From CAZHOV01 sp964534315 (lineage in GTDB: Bacteria; Bacteroidota; Bacteroidia; Chitinophagales; Saprospiraceae), in assembly GCA_964534315.1 (NCBI GenBank), contig CAZHOV010000159.1:1-13141 (forward strand): DNA of 13,141 nt. Reading direction: 5' to 3'. The number at the start of each line of letters is the position of its first letter. Position 1 is the first letter of the stretch. A program made the translations under genes and the position numbers. Below the pieces are notes generated by a model. That model was given only the letters and a program-made list of their open reading frames with translations. It was not told the DNA's origin and did not search any database. Shown here piece by piece: positions 7,601 through 12,782 of this stretch.

Positions 7601-9997
7601 AATGCCCTGCCAACTCCCGGCGTAAGGCCATCTTTGAAGACCGAATATGTAGCACCTTCAACCGAAGCTGAAAAGCACTTGGCTAAAATCTGGTCGGAAG
7701 TGCTCAACATCCCTAAAGTAGGTATTCACGATAATTTCTTTGATCTGGGAGGAGCCTCCGTGCAAAGTATTCAAGTGGTGAACAAAGCGAATGAAATAGG
7801 CTTCCAGATCAATGCCGGGATGATGTTCGAGCTGCCTACTGTTGAAGAATTAGCCAAAGCTGCCGAACCCAAATTTGTTTATAAAGCACCTGTTGAAGAT
7901 AAAGTTGAAGAAGTTGTTGTTGAAGAAGAAGTGACTGAACACAACCTTCGCCCTTCCATGGGAACGGATGTTGCCAATACGATTGTGGAAAGTATCGGAT
8001 CCTACCTTCCTCCGAAGGCCGTTCCTACCCAGGAACTACTGGATAGCTGTAAAACGCCTATCCGGTTTCCATTAGAAAAAATGACGGGGATCAAAACCCG
8101 CCGAATGGCCGGTGACGAGGAGTTTGCTATCGATCTGGCGATCAATGCAGCGGAAGACGCTCTATCCCGATCAAAATACCACCCCGAAGATATCGAACTG
8201 CTCATCTGTTCAAATATCTCTCGCTACGATGCTCCTCAACAAGTATCCTTCGAGCCTAGTACGGCTATGAAGATCAAAAAACACTTCGGCATGAAAAATG
8301 CCATCGTTTTTGATCTTTCCAACGCTTGCGCTACTACCTGGACGGGGGTCAATATCATTGATTCTTTCATCCGGACAGGTACCATTAAAGTGGGAATGGT
8401 GGTCAGTGGAGAATATATCACCCATATCGCCAAAACAGCTATGAACGAGATCGATGACACCTTTATGGATCCTCGCATGGCTTGCTTGACGGTTGGGGAT
8501 TCTGCTGCAGCAGTAATTCTGGAGAAATCACCTAATCCAAATGTTGGACTCCATTTCTTGCATATGTTTACCGAAACGATCTTATGCAGAAATTGTATTG
8601 CCCATATTTCTGATAAGGATAATGGTGGTGCAATCATGTACGTCGACTCTATCAAAGCTGCTGCTTCAGCTATTCAGCCTGGGGCTAAATTAGCGCTAAA
8701 CATGCTGGAAAAAACCAACTGGTTAGAAAATGAAAAGATCGATCACTTCCTGATGCACCAGACTTCTACCACTACCATTAATGACTCTCGCAGAGAGATC
8801 AATAGTCAGTACAAAAAAGAGCTGGTCACTAAAGAGCAAATGATTGATAATATCGCTCACAGAGGAAATACCGCAACTACCAGTCACTGGGTGGCCATCG
8901 TCGATCAGGTTCGTGAAGGAAAGATTAAGCCCAACCAGAAGGTAGTTTTTGGAATTAGCGGTTCAGGACACACCCTTGGTACGGCACTTTACACATTTGA
9001 TGATCTTCCCCAGCGCATATTAGAGAACAAACCAAAATTGCGCAATGGAAATGGTGTTCACTTACCGGCGCATCAGAAAAGAGTTTGGAAGACGCCCGGG
9101 TCTGTTAAAATTTCTATCGACAGCATCGGCGTATTACCTGAATCTTACGATGGAGAATTGAGTTCTTTAGAGTTTGTTAAAATAGCCGCACAAGATGCCA
9201 TTGATCGCTCCAATTATGAAAAGAATGAAATCGGTCTAGTGATCAACACGGGCGTTTATCGGGATAAATTCTTGAGTGAACCCGCTGTGGCTGCCCTAAT
9301 GGCCGGAGACCTCGGAATCAACCTGCATCCGGAACCAGAAAGTAAGAATAAATCATTTACTTTTGACTTGCTAAATGGTTCTCTCGGTTTCCTGGAAGCT
9401 TGCTATACCGCTATCCAGATGGTACAGGCCGGCAAATTCAACACAGCTCTGATTACCACTTCCGAGATTGAAAATAACCGGGAATACCGCCCGGACAACT
9501 TCCTTGGCATCCGTGAAACCGGCTCTGCAATGGTCCTGCACAAAGAAGAAACCGACAGCAATATAGGATTCGGAAATTTCATGTTCAAAAACTTCCCGGC
9601 TTATCTGGATACGTACCAAACGCACTCTACCTGGGGCAAAGGAGAAGCCTATCTTGATTTTATCAAGAATCCGAATATGGAAGAATTCTACCTGAAGTGC
9701 ATAGTAGAAACCGTTCATGATTTTATGGAATTGGAAGGGCTGAAGCTGGAAGATTTTGATCTGCTCTTTCCTCCTCAGATTTCTCCGGAGTTTGTCGGTC
9801 AGCTAAAAGATCAACTAGCATTATCTGACGACAAAGTGGTTAATATTGCCAGGGAAGGTGAGGACTTTTTTACGTCTTCCGTTCCTCAATCTATCCGATT
9901 TGCTCAGGAAACAGGTATGGTAAAAGAAGGATCAAAAGGACTGATCATAGCCGTTGGATCTGGTATCCAGGTTGGCTGTGCTATTTATCAATTTTAA
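4619..9997 (+). CDS. Nonribosomal peptide synthetase, C-A-PCP fused to two KASIII domains
   Basis: This 1792-residue synthetase should join a fatty acyl group to one amino acid and then process the bound product. In order: a helical N-terminus (about 1-25) that may dock to the ACP protein; a condensation domain (about 28-470) with SYGQQSLWFL and an intact HHIANDG active site (His156, His157, Asp161); an adenylation domain (about 495-1000) with YTSGSTGKPKG, FDAS (Asp699), MYGPTETT, KSGDLG and LPSGK (Lys991); a PCP (about 1015-1085) with DLGGAS and Ser1047; an acidic linker rich in Val and Glu (about 1086-1110); an intact KASIII domain (about 1117-1464); and a degenerate KASIII domain (about 1494-1792). 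Asp699 indicates an alpha-amino acid substrate. My by-eye specificity code is D-A-G-Y-F-G-M-V-N-K, which I cannot assign. No epimerase, thioesterase or reductase domain is present, so release probably depends on the KASIII pair. The ATG at 4619 is preceded by an A-rich stretch, AGTAAAAGGTT. Domain calls are firm; the product is inference. Confidence 0.92.
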   Translation: MPSTTDKKALLKQLLEQKANKSAGNNLFDLSYGQQSLWFLNQNAPKNAAYNVAIAARIKSPLNRDAWKRACQRLVNRHPILRTTYTTKDGALKQKVHGFMPLEFSFEDLSHLKDADFNRHVKTVYSKPFDLETGPICRMHLFKKGENDQVFLFNIHHIANDGFSTWIILEELKELYKAEINKTKADLPPVQKTYTDFVKTQRALLDGEKGQQLWEYWKNQLNGDLEPIELPLDKTPPSVQTFNGAAENLTLDKPLTDALRNLAKKEGVTLFVLLASAFQVLLHRYSGQEDIIVGTPTSGRTKKEWQSIVGYFVNPVALRAQFNDNPTFQSFLNGNRDTILNAIANQDLPFPYLVEKLNITRDKSRSPIFQVFFSLLKAQGDDTVQALMSDSGAKGTHQWGELQLEAYQLEQQQGQFDLTLALTESKGEITGGFKYNTDLFEGTTIKRIADHFINLLKSVVFNPELPVSELEILSEDEKHWLIHDLNQTKMPFPKEKCMHQLFEQRVDQSPDLIAVSMPSLKKKGQKHEFTYRELDQRANQVAHHLQKLGVGPESKVGISVHRSPEMIIGILGVLKSGGAYVPLDPDYPSERLAYIIEDSALSIILTQEGAAESLPEEGLNLIYLDKDKDKLDQEKAERPTSDVKSTNLAYVIYTSGSTGKPKGVLIEHKGVANKLTNFKQDVKFTAEHRFNLLASYAFDASIGQMFMPLVSGSPLFLMPKDQQNDPDSFWNFVIENDINVLYTVASFLSPMLDTPRGLEELDIKYVFLGAEVFPLKLLNKIRTKLKVDKIVNMYGPTETTVNCVMYTVEGTPKGSIPLGKPLPNYTFYILDKHLKVVPVGVPGEIHIGGPAVARGYHNRPEQTTKHFIPDPFSHNTSARLYKSGDLGKYLPDGNIAFMGRVDKQVKVNGFRIEPGEVESAIVQHNSIKDALVIAKEDKSGNKRLVAYLIAADCQMPATQNMRSFLLEKLPSYMVPSAFVPLDEFPLLPSGKVNLNALPTPGVRPSLKTEYVAPSTEAEKHLAKIWSEVLNIPKVGIHDNFFDLGGASVQSIQVVNKANEIGFQINAGMMFELPTVEELAKAAEPKFVYKAPVEDKVEEVVVEEEVTEHNLRPSMGTDVANTIVESIGSYLPPKAVPTQELLDSCKTPIRFPLEKMTGIKTRRMAGDEEFAIDLAINAAEDALSRSKYHPEDIELLICSNISRYDAPQQVSFEPSTAMKIKKHFGMKNAIVFDLSNACATTWTGVNIIDSFIRTGTIKVGMVVSGEYITHIAKTAMNEIDDTFMDPRMACLTVGDSAAAVILEKSPNPNVGLHFLHMFTETILCRNCIAHISDKDNGGAIMYVDSIKAAASAIQPGAKLALNMLEKTNWLENEKIDHFLMHQTSTTTINDSRREINSQYKKELVTKEQMIDNIAHRGNTATTSHWVAIVDQVREGKIKPNQKVVFGISGSGHTLGTALYTFDDLPQRILENKPKLRNGNGVHLPAHQKRVWKTPGSVKISIDSIGVLPESYDGELSSLEFVKIAAQDAIDRSNYEKNEIGLVINTGVYRDKFLSEPAVAALMAGDLGINLHPEPESKNKSFTFDLLNGSLGFLEACYTAIQMVQAGKFNTALITTSEIENNREYRPDNFLGIRETGSAMVLHKEETDSNIGFGNFMFKNFPAYLDTYQTHSTWGKGEAYLDFIKNPNMEEFYLKCIVETVHDFMELEGLKLEDFDLLFPPQISPEFVGQLKDQLALSDDKVVNIAREGEDFFTSSVPQSIRFAQETGMVKEGSKGLIIAVGSGIQVGCAIYQF
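7967..9010 (+). other. Catalytically intact KASIII domain of the synthetase
   Basis: Residues 1117-1464 form a thiolase-fold beta-ketoacyl-ACP synthase III-like domain. The nucleophile Cys1237 sits in LSNACATTWTG, His1380 in LMHQTS and Asn1417 in HRGNTATTS, which is the complete Cys-His-Asn triad. Such enzymes take an acyl group onto Cys from a CoA or carrier thioester and condense it with a malonyl, acyl, amine or hydroxyl partner. Being fused directly after the PCP suggests it handles the acyl-aminoacyl thioester, or accepts a second fatty acyl chain from one of the ACPs. Which of these applies cannot be decided from the sequence. Confidence 0.85.
9098..9994 (+). other. Degenerate (non-catalytic) KASIII domain of the synthetase
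   Basis: Residues 1494-1792 keep the thiolase-fold outline: DSIGVLPES at the start, FDLLNGSLGFLEA around the nucleophile elbow, LLFPPQ where the His loop should be, and a glycine-rich end, AVGSGIQVGCAIYQF. All three catalytic positions are altered by alignment with FabH: Cys to Ser1588, His to Pro1719, and Asn to about Asp1749. KASIII enzymes work as dimers, so this half probably serves as the structural partner of the active domain, as inactive PqsB does for active PqsC. It is the C-terminus of the protein. Confidence 0.8.
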
Positions 9998-10000
9998 CCA

Positions 10001-10035
10001 CTGTGGTTCGACGACTAAAGTTCGTCTGACCACAG
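10001..10035 (+). terminator. Imperfect hairpin just after the synthetase stop codon
   Basis: CTGTGGTTCGACGA (10001-10014) pairs with TCGTCTGACCACAG (10022-10035), leaving two mismatched positions and a 7-base loop. It begins three bases after the synthetase stop codon. No T-run follows, so it is not a textbook intrinsic terminator. It could stabilise the 3' end of the operon messenger or slow the polymerase while allowing some read-through into the homocitrate synthase-like gene. Confidence 0.45.
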
Positions 10036-10112
10036 CTTAAGTAACTATAATAAAATGATCAACAATTCGCATGATCATGAAGCCTGACGACCGAAATTTG
10101 TCCGACTGTTAT

Positions 10113-10148
10113 TTTGTGCAAATTTGGTGCAGCGCACCAATATTTTTG
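10113..10148 (+). promoter_or_regulatory. Candidate promoter for the homocitrate synthase-like gene
   Basis: TATTTTTG at 10141-10148 matches the Bacteroidota -7 element TAnnTTTG exactly. TTTG at 10113-10116 lies 24 bases upstream, somewhat further than usual; another TTTG at 10123-10126 is too close at 14 bases. The first inverted-repeat element (10126-10138) falls between these boxes, where a repressor would block the polymerase. The leader would be about 80 bases. AT-rich intergenic DNA gives such matches by chance, so confidence is low. Confidence 0.3.
10126..10138. repeat. Inverted-repeat element, copy 1 (GGTGC-AGC-GCACC)
   Basis: GGTGCAGCGCACC has 5-bp inverted arms around AGC, extended to 7-bp arms (TTGGTGC/GCACCAA, 10124-10140) in this copy. 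An identical 13-mer occurs 52 bases further on, and both copies are followed closely by AATATT. It could be a protein-binding operator pair or a member of a genome-wide intergenic repeat family. Confidence 0.6.
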
Positions 10149-10177
10149 TAGCCAAAAAGAAAACAAACCATCTTGAT

Positions 10178-10190
10178 GGTGCAGCGCACC
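10178..10190. repeat. Inverted-repeat element, copy 2 (GGTGC-AGC-GCACC)
   Basis: This is an exact second copy of the 13-mer at 10126-10138. It is followed by TCAATATT, where copy 1 is followed directly by AATATT. It lies 43 bases before the start codon of the homocitrate synthase-like gene, and its arms could form a short hairpin in the messenger leader. The first copy's outer AA/TT pairs are not kept, so the conserved unit appears to be the 13-mer plus AATATT. Confidence 0.6.
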
Positions 10191-10233
10191 TCAATATTAA
10201 TAAGTAAAACCATTAATCTAAACCACAATAACA

Positions 10234-11388
10234 ATGGCAGAAACCAGAAAAATCCTTGTTGAAGATACGACCCTCAGAGAAGGGGAACAAATGGCCCGAG
10301 TCGTATTTACTGAAAAAATAAAACGAGAAATACTCGAAGGCCTGAAAGAAGCAAACGTACCCTATGCAGAGGTTGGAATACCTGTAATGGGAGCTTCCGA
10401 ACTTCGCGACTTGTTAAATATTATCAAAGATTATGACCAGCCGATGCTGATCGGTTGGAACAGAGGAATGATCAATGACCTGGAGCACTCTGCAAAAGCA
10501 GGATTCAGAGGGGTACACATTGGTATTCCTACTTCAGATGCTCACCTTTCGGGTCAGTTGAAAAAAGATAAAAGCTGGGTAATCGATACCGCCGCTAAAC
10601 TTTGTGAATTCTGCCAAAAGGAAGGCATGGAAGTCATCTCTGTTAGCGCAATTGATATGAGCCGCTCTGAAATTTCTTTCCTCCAGGAATATGCTCAAGC
10701 CTTGGAAAGTGCAGGAGCTACGCGACTTCGCCTTTCTGACACCGTCGGGATTTTCAATCCCGAAAAGACGACAGAAGTGGTCAAGAAAATCAAAGAAGTT
10801 TCTAAAATCCCGCTTCAAATGCATATGCACAACGATTATGGCTTATCCCTTGCCAATATGCTAGCAGGTGTTGTGGCAGGAGCTGAGCAGGTGCAGGTTA
10901 CGGTGAACGGGCTAGGAGAGCGTAACGGCATCACCGCTCTTCACCAGGCAGCAACCGCGCTTGAACTGATGTACGGATATGACACCGGCATTAATCTCAA
11001 AGCACTATACCCACTTTCTCAAACGGTTGCTAAGCACACCAATTTCCCTATTGCCAACAACGAACCGGTTGTAGGTAGAGGATGCTTCAGCCACGAGTCG
11101 GGCATCCACGTAGATGGTATGCTGAAATCAAGAGAAAGCTTCCAGGCATTTGATCCTCGCCATGTAGGTCGCGATCATGAGTTTGTATTAGGTAAGCACT
11201 CTGGATCAGCAGCAGTAAGATGGTTCTTAGGCCAGCAAGGCATTGAGGTGACCAGAGAGGAAGCCAATGAAATTTTACCTTTTGTACGAGAATTTGCCAC
11301 CGAGATGGGCGGAAGTTTCGATCCGAAATTCCTGGCTATGTTCTGGAAAATGTACAAGCATAAAGAGTTGACGCAGACGACAGCCTAA
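10234..11388 (+). CDS. Homocitrate synthase / 2-isopropylmalate synthase family enzyme
   Basis: This 384-residue DRE-TIM metallolyase condenses an acyl-CoA, usually acetyl-CoA, with a 2-oxo acid, as homocitrate synthase does with 2-oxoglutarate. DTTLREGEQ at residues 11-19 holds the metal-binding Asp11 and catalytic Arg15; HMHND supplies the metal-ligand histidines His197 and His199; GLGERNGITAL and SGIHVDG...GKHSG follow the NifV pattern. LREGEQ, rather than LRDGEQ, also favours homocitrate synthases. Length matches NifV (about 380) and lacks the long LeuA regulatory domain, so leucine feedback is unlikely. No nif gene is visible, and Bacteroidota normally make lysine by the diaminopimelate route. 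I infer it lengthens a 2-oxo acid precursor of an unusual amino acid for the upstream synthetase, though it may be an unlinked gene. The ATG at 10234 in AACAATGGCAG is the only good start. The gene ends just before the shared palindromic terminator. Confidence 0.85.
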   Translation: MAETRKILVEDTTLREGEQMARVVFTEKIKREILEGLKEANVPYAEVGIPVMGASELRDLLNIIKDYDQPMLIGWNRGMINDLEHSAKAGFRGVHIGIPTSDAHLSGQLKKDKSWVIDTAAKLCEFCQKEGMEVISVSAIDMSRSEISFLQEYAQALESAGATRLRLSDTVGIFNPEKTTEVVKKIKEVSKIPLQMHMHNDYGLSLANMLAGVVAGAEQVQVTVNGLGERNGITALHQAATALELMYGYDTGINLKALYPLSQTVAKHTNFPIANNEPVVGRGCFSHESGIHVDGMLKSRESFQAFDPRHVGRDHEFVLGKHSGSAAVRWFLGQQGIEVTREEANEILPFVREFATEMGGSFDPKFLAMFWKMYKHKELTQTTA

Positions 11389-11396
11389 CTATTAAG

Positions 11397-11438
11397 ATAT
11401 AAGGAGAAAAAATTTTAAAAAATTTTTTCTCCTTATAT
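11397..11438. terminator. Two-way terminator between convergent genes
   Basis: Two perfect 20-bp arms (11397-11416 and 11419-11438), with only two bases between them, contain AAGGAG, an A-run and TTTT on one side and their complement on the other. The centre is A/T-rich, so each strand gives a GC-containing stem base and U-rich tracts suited to termination in both directions. It begins nine bases after the homocitrate synthase-like stop codon. It includes the stop codon of the opposing reductase (11433-11435). Confidence 0.8.
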
Positions 11439-12434
11439 TAAATCATTTTGCTTCATCCATTGTATCGTATCGCGCATCCCTTCCTCTAAACTCCTCGGTT
11501 GATAACCCAACGCTTTCTTCGCTTTCTCGCTCGAAAAATCCCATCTTTTGGTGTATTTCCTGATCAACTCTGGTGTTAGAAGCGGATACCGCCCAAAATT
11601 CTCCGCCAGAAACAACTGAAATTTGGCAAAGCCCATTAATAGGGGAATAGGCACCGCATACATCTTGTATTTTTTACCGTGAATGGTTCCGATCATATCA
11701 AAAAACTCCCTGAAGGAAGCATTTTCACCTCCCAGTATATATTGCTCTCCAACTTTTCCTTTCTCCATCGCCAAAATATGCCCTTCCACCACATCATCCA
11801 CATATCCATAACTACCCGTCGAGGAGCCATCGCCAGGCAAAAACCGAAAAGATCCCTGAATATATTTCTGCATCACGATCAATTCCCCATTGCTATCTGT
11901 CAACGGTCCCGGCCCATAGACCCTAGACGGATTGACGATCACTACCGGATGTCCCGCTTTGGTCATTTCCCGGATAGTGGCCTCCAGCTTAAACTTTGAT
12001 TTCTCATAAGCCGTCATCAAGTGAGGCTCCGCCCGGCCAGATTCATCGACCAATTGGCCATTCTTGCTATGCCCCAGAGCTCCCCCTGTAGAGGTTACGA
12101 CGGTTTTCGAGACGCCTACTTCCTTCGCCAGCTCTAATAAGTTGATAGCACTATGGTAATTAATTTGTTCAAACAATTGCATATCCCTGGCCCAGGCCTT
12201 TGCCAGAGCTGCCAGGTGAAAAAGCCGGTCGCAGCCATCTAATCCTTTACGGAGCGCCTCCTTATCGTTCAAGTCTCCTTTAATAATGGAAATATTCGGA
12301 TGGGTAAAGTCAGCCGCTTTTTTGGGGCTTCTTACCAAAGCCCTTACTTTTTCACCACGATTGGCAAGTTCCAAGGTAAGTCGTTTACCGATAAAGCCTG
12401 TGGAGCCGGTGATGAAGATGGGAGCGTTACTCAT
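11433..12434 (-). CDS. Extended SDR-family NAD(P)-dependent reductase/epimerase
   Basis: This 333-residue Rossmann-fold protein belongs to the extended short-chain dehydrogenase/reductase group that includes dihydroflavonol reductase, 3-beta-hydroxysteroid dehydrogenase and OleD-like enzymes. It begins almost at once with the nucleotide loop TGSTGFIG (residues 9-16). KGDLND and HLAAL follow, as expected for the cofactor site. Catalytic residues are Ser115 in TSTGG and the Tyr143/Lys147 pair in AYEKSK; NPSRVYGPG is the usual substrate-loop start. The Arg/Lys cluster RALVRSPKK after the second strand suggests NADP(H). The ATG at 12434 is chosen because a promoter-like TACCTTTG lies about 33 bases upstream; a TTG nine bases earlier is less likely. 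It faces the biosynthetic genes across a shared terminator, so joint regulation is not implied. Reduction of a beta-keto product of the KASIII pair is conceivable, but this is conjecture. The exact substrate is unknown. Confidence 0.88.
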   Translation of the reverse strand: MSNAPIFITGSTGFIGKRLTLELANRGEKVRALVRSPKKAADFTHPNISIIKGDLNDKEALRKGLDGCDRLFHLAALAKAWARDMQLFEQINYHSAINLLELAKEVGVSKTVVTSTGGALGHSKNGQLVDESGRAEPHLMTAYEKSKFKLEATIREMTKAGHPVVIVNPSRVYGPGPLTDSNGELIVMQKYIQGSFRFLPGDGSSTGSYGYVDDVVEGHILAMEKGKVGEQYILGGENASFREFFDMIGTIHGKKYKMYAVPIPLLMGFAKFQLFLAENFGRYPLLTPELIRKYTKRWDFSSEKAKKALGYQPRSLEEGMRDTIQWMKQNDLI

Positions 12435-12466
12435 GACAAACAATTATTAATTTTCCAAAAGTCAGG

Positions 12467-12496
12467 CAAAGGTAGTGATTCCTTAGTTGTCTGAAT
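12467..12496 (-). promoter_or_regulatory. Bacteroidota-type promoter for the SDR gene
   Basis: Read on the minus strand, TACCTTTG (12467-12474) matches TAnnTTTG exactly. TTC at 12494-12496 lies 19 bases upstream, where TTG is expected, which is the standard spacing with one mismatch. Transcription would start near 12460 and give a leader of about 25 bases before the ATG at 12434. This is the best promoter candidate in the window. Confidence 0.55.
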
Positions 12497-12498
12497 CG

Positions 12499-12531
12499 GG
12501 ATTTACTGGATTTTTGGATTTACTGGATTTT
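12499..12531. repeat. Tandem 16-bp direct repeat
   Basis: GGATTTACTGGATTTT occurs exactly twice, at 12499-12514 and 12516-12531, with a single T between. It lies just upstream of the SDR promoter candidate. This may be simple slippage-type duplication; no function is evident. Confidence 0.75.
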
Positions 12532-12567
12532 CGCCCACGCTTCGTCCTCCTAAAGGGAGGCTGCCCT

Positions 12568-12623
12568 CAGAAAGACACGTCGTGGCGTAGTCCAGTAGTG
12601 ACGTAATCACGAAGCGTTTCATT
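12568..12623. repeat. 56-bp intergenic repeat, copy 1
   Basis: The unit starts CAGAAAGACACGTCGTGGCG and ends GTTTCATT. It matches copy 2 (12674-12729) at 52 of 56 positions, including a perfect 37-base run (12568-12604). The right end carries inverted arms GTGA...TCAC. Similarity resumes beyond the unit (CTTTTCATTCTTAA and AATTAT), suggesting a duplicated block of about 100 bp. The sequence does not look coding. It is probably a dispersed intergenic element. Confidence 0.8.
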
Positions 12624-12631
12624 TCTTTTCA

Positions 12632-12659
12632 TTCTTAATTCTTAACTCTTAATTCTTAA
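12632..12659. repeat. Heptamer tandem repeat (TTCTTAA, four units)
   Basis: There are four consecutive 7-base units: TTCTTAA, TTCTTAA, CTCTTAA, TTCTTAA. A shorter, decayed version (CATTCTTAACTCTTCATTC) follows the second copy of the 56-bp repeat, so the heptamer run and the 56-bp unit travel together. No coding role is apparent. Confidence 0.75.
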
Positions 12660-12673
12660 TTATCACCCCCCCG

Positions 12674-12729
12674 CAGAAAGACACGTCGTGGCGTAGTCCA
12701 GTAGTGACGTCGTCACGAAAAGTTTCATT
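12674..12729. repeat. 56-bp intergenic repeat, copy 2
   Basis: This second copy lies 106 bases after copy 1. It differs at four positions: two in the spacer after GTGACGT and two before GTTTCATT. In this copy the right end becomes a near-perfect hairpin, GTGACG-T-CGTCAC (12704-12716). It sits about 55 bases from the stop codon of the minus-strand T9SS-cargo gene, so it will be in that gene's 3' untranslated region. Confidence 0.8.
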
Positions 12730-12782
12730 CCCTTTTCATTCAAGGTTTAATTTGCTTTTCATTCTTAACTCTTCATTCCCAA

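Larger units (their letters stand above)
12435..12782. other. Repeat-rich noncoding gap between SDR and T9SS-cargo genes
   Basis: No convincing gene lies in these 348 bases. Besides the promoter-like site and the repeats listed separately, there is a small hairpin CCTCC-TAAAG-GGAGG (12546-12560) without a T-run. I see no clear terminator for the minus-strand gene ending at 12783. The repeat copies, with their internal inverted ends, may fill that role. Confidence 0.5.

Noticed and set aside
8236..8655. Antisense reading frame of 139 codons inside the synthetase, and similar antisense frames elsewhere (for example 6703-7056, 9371-9718, 3492-3785)
   Set aside because: They lie wholly within strongly supported genes on the other strand, show no recognisable domain, and have no promoter or ribosome-binding context. 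They are shadow frames.
9398..9403. Cys1595 as the nucleophile of the second KASIII domain
   Set aside because: It lies seven residues after the nucleophile elbow (Ser1588 in NGSLGF aligns with the FabH Cys), and the His and Asn partners are also missing.
10234..11388. Assignment as nifV for nitrogenase cofactor synthesis
   Set aside because: Sequence similarity to NifV is visible, but no nif gene is present in the window, so a gene symbol and nitrogenase role are not supported.
11433..12443. Longer SDR reading with a start at 12443
   Set aside because: That start is a TTG codon (giving FV before the internal Met). The ATG at 12434 places the Rossmann loop TGSTGFIG at the usual distance from the N-terminus and suits the promoter candidate.
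12435..12782. CRISPR array or insertion-sequence remnant in the repeat region
   Set aside because: There are only two 56-bp copies without regular spacers, and no transposase fragment or clear terminal inverted repeats were seen.
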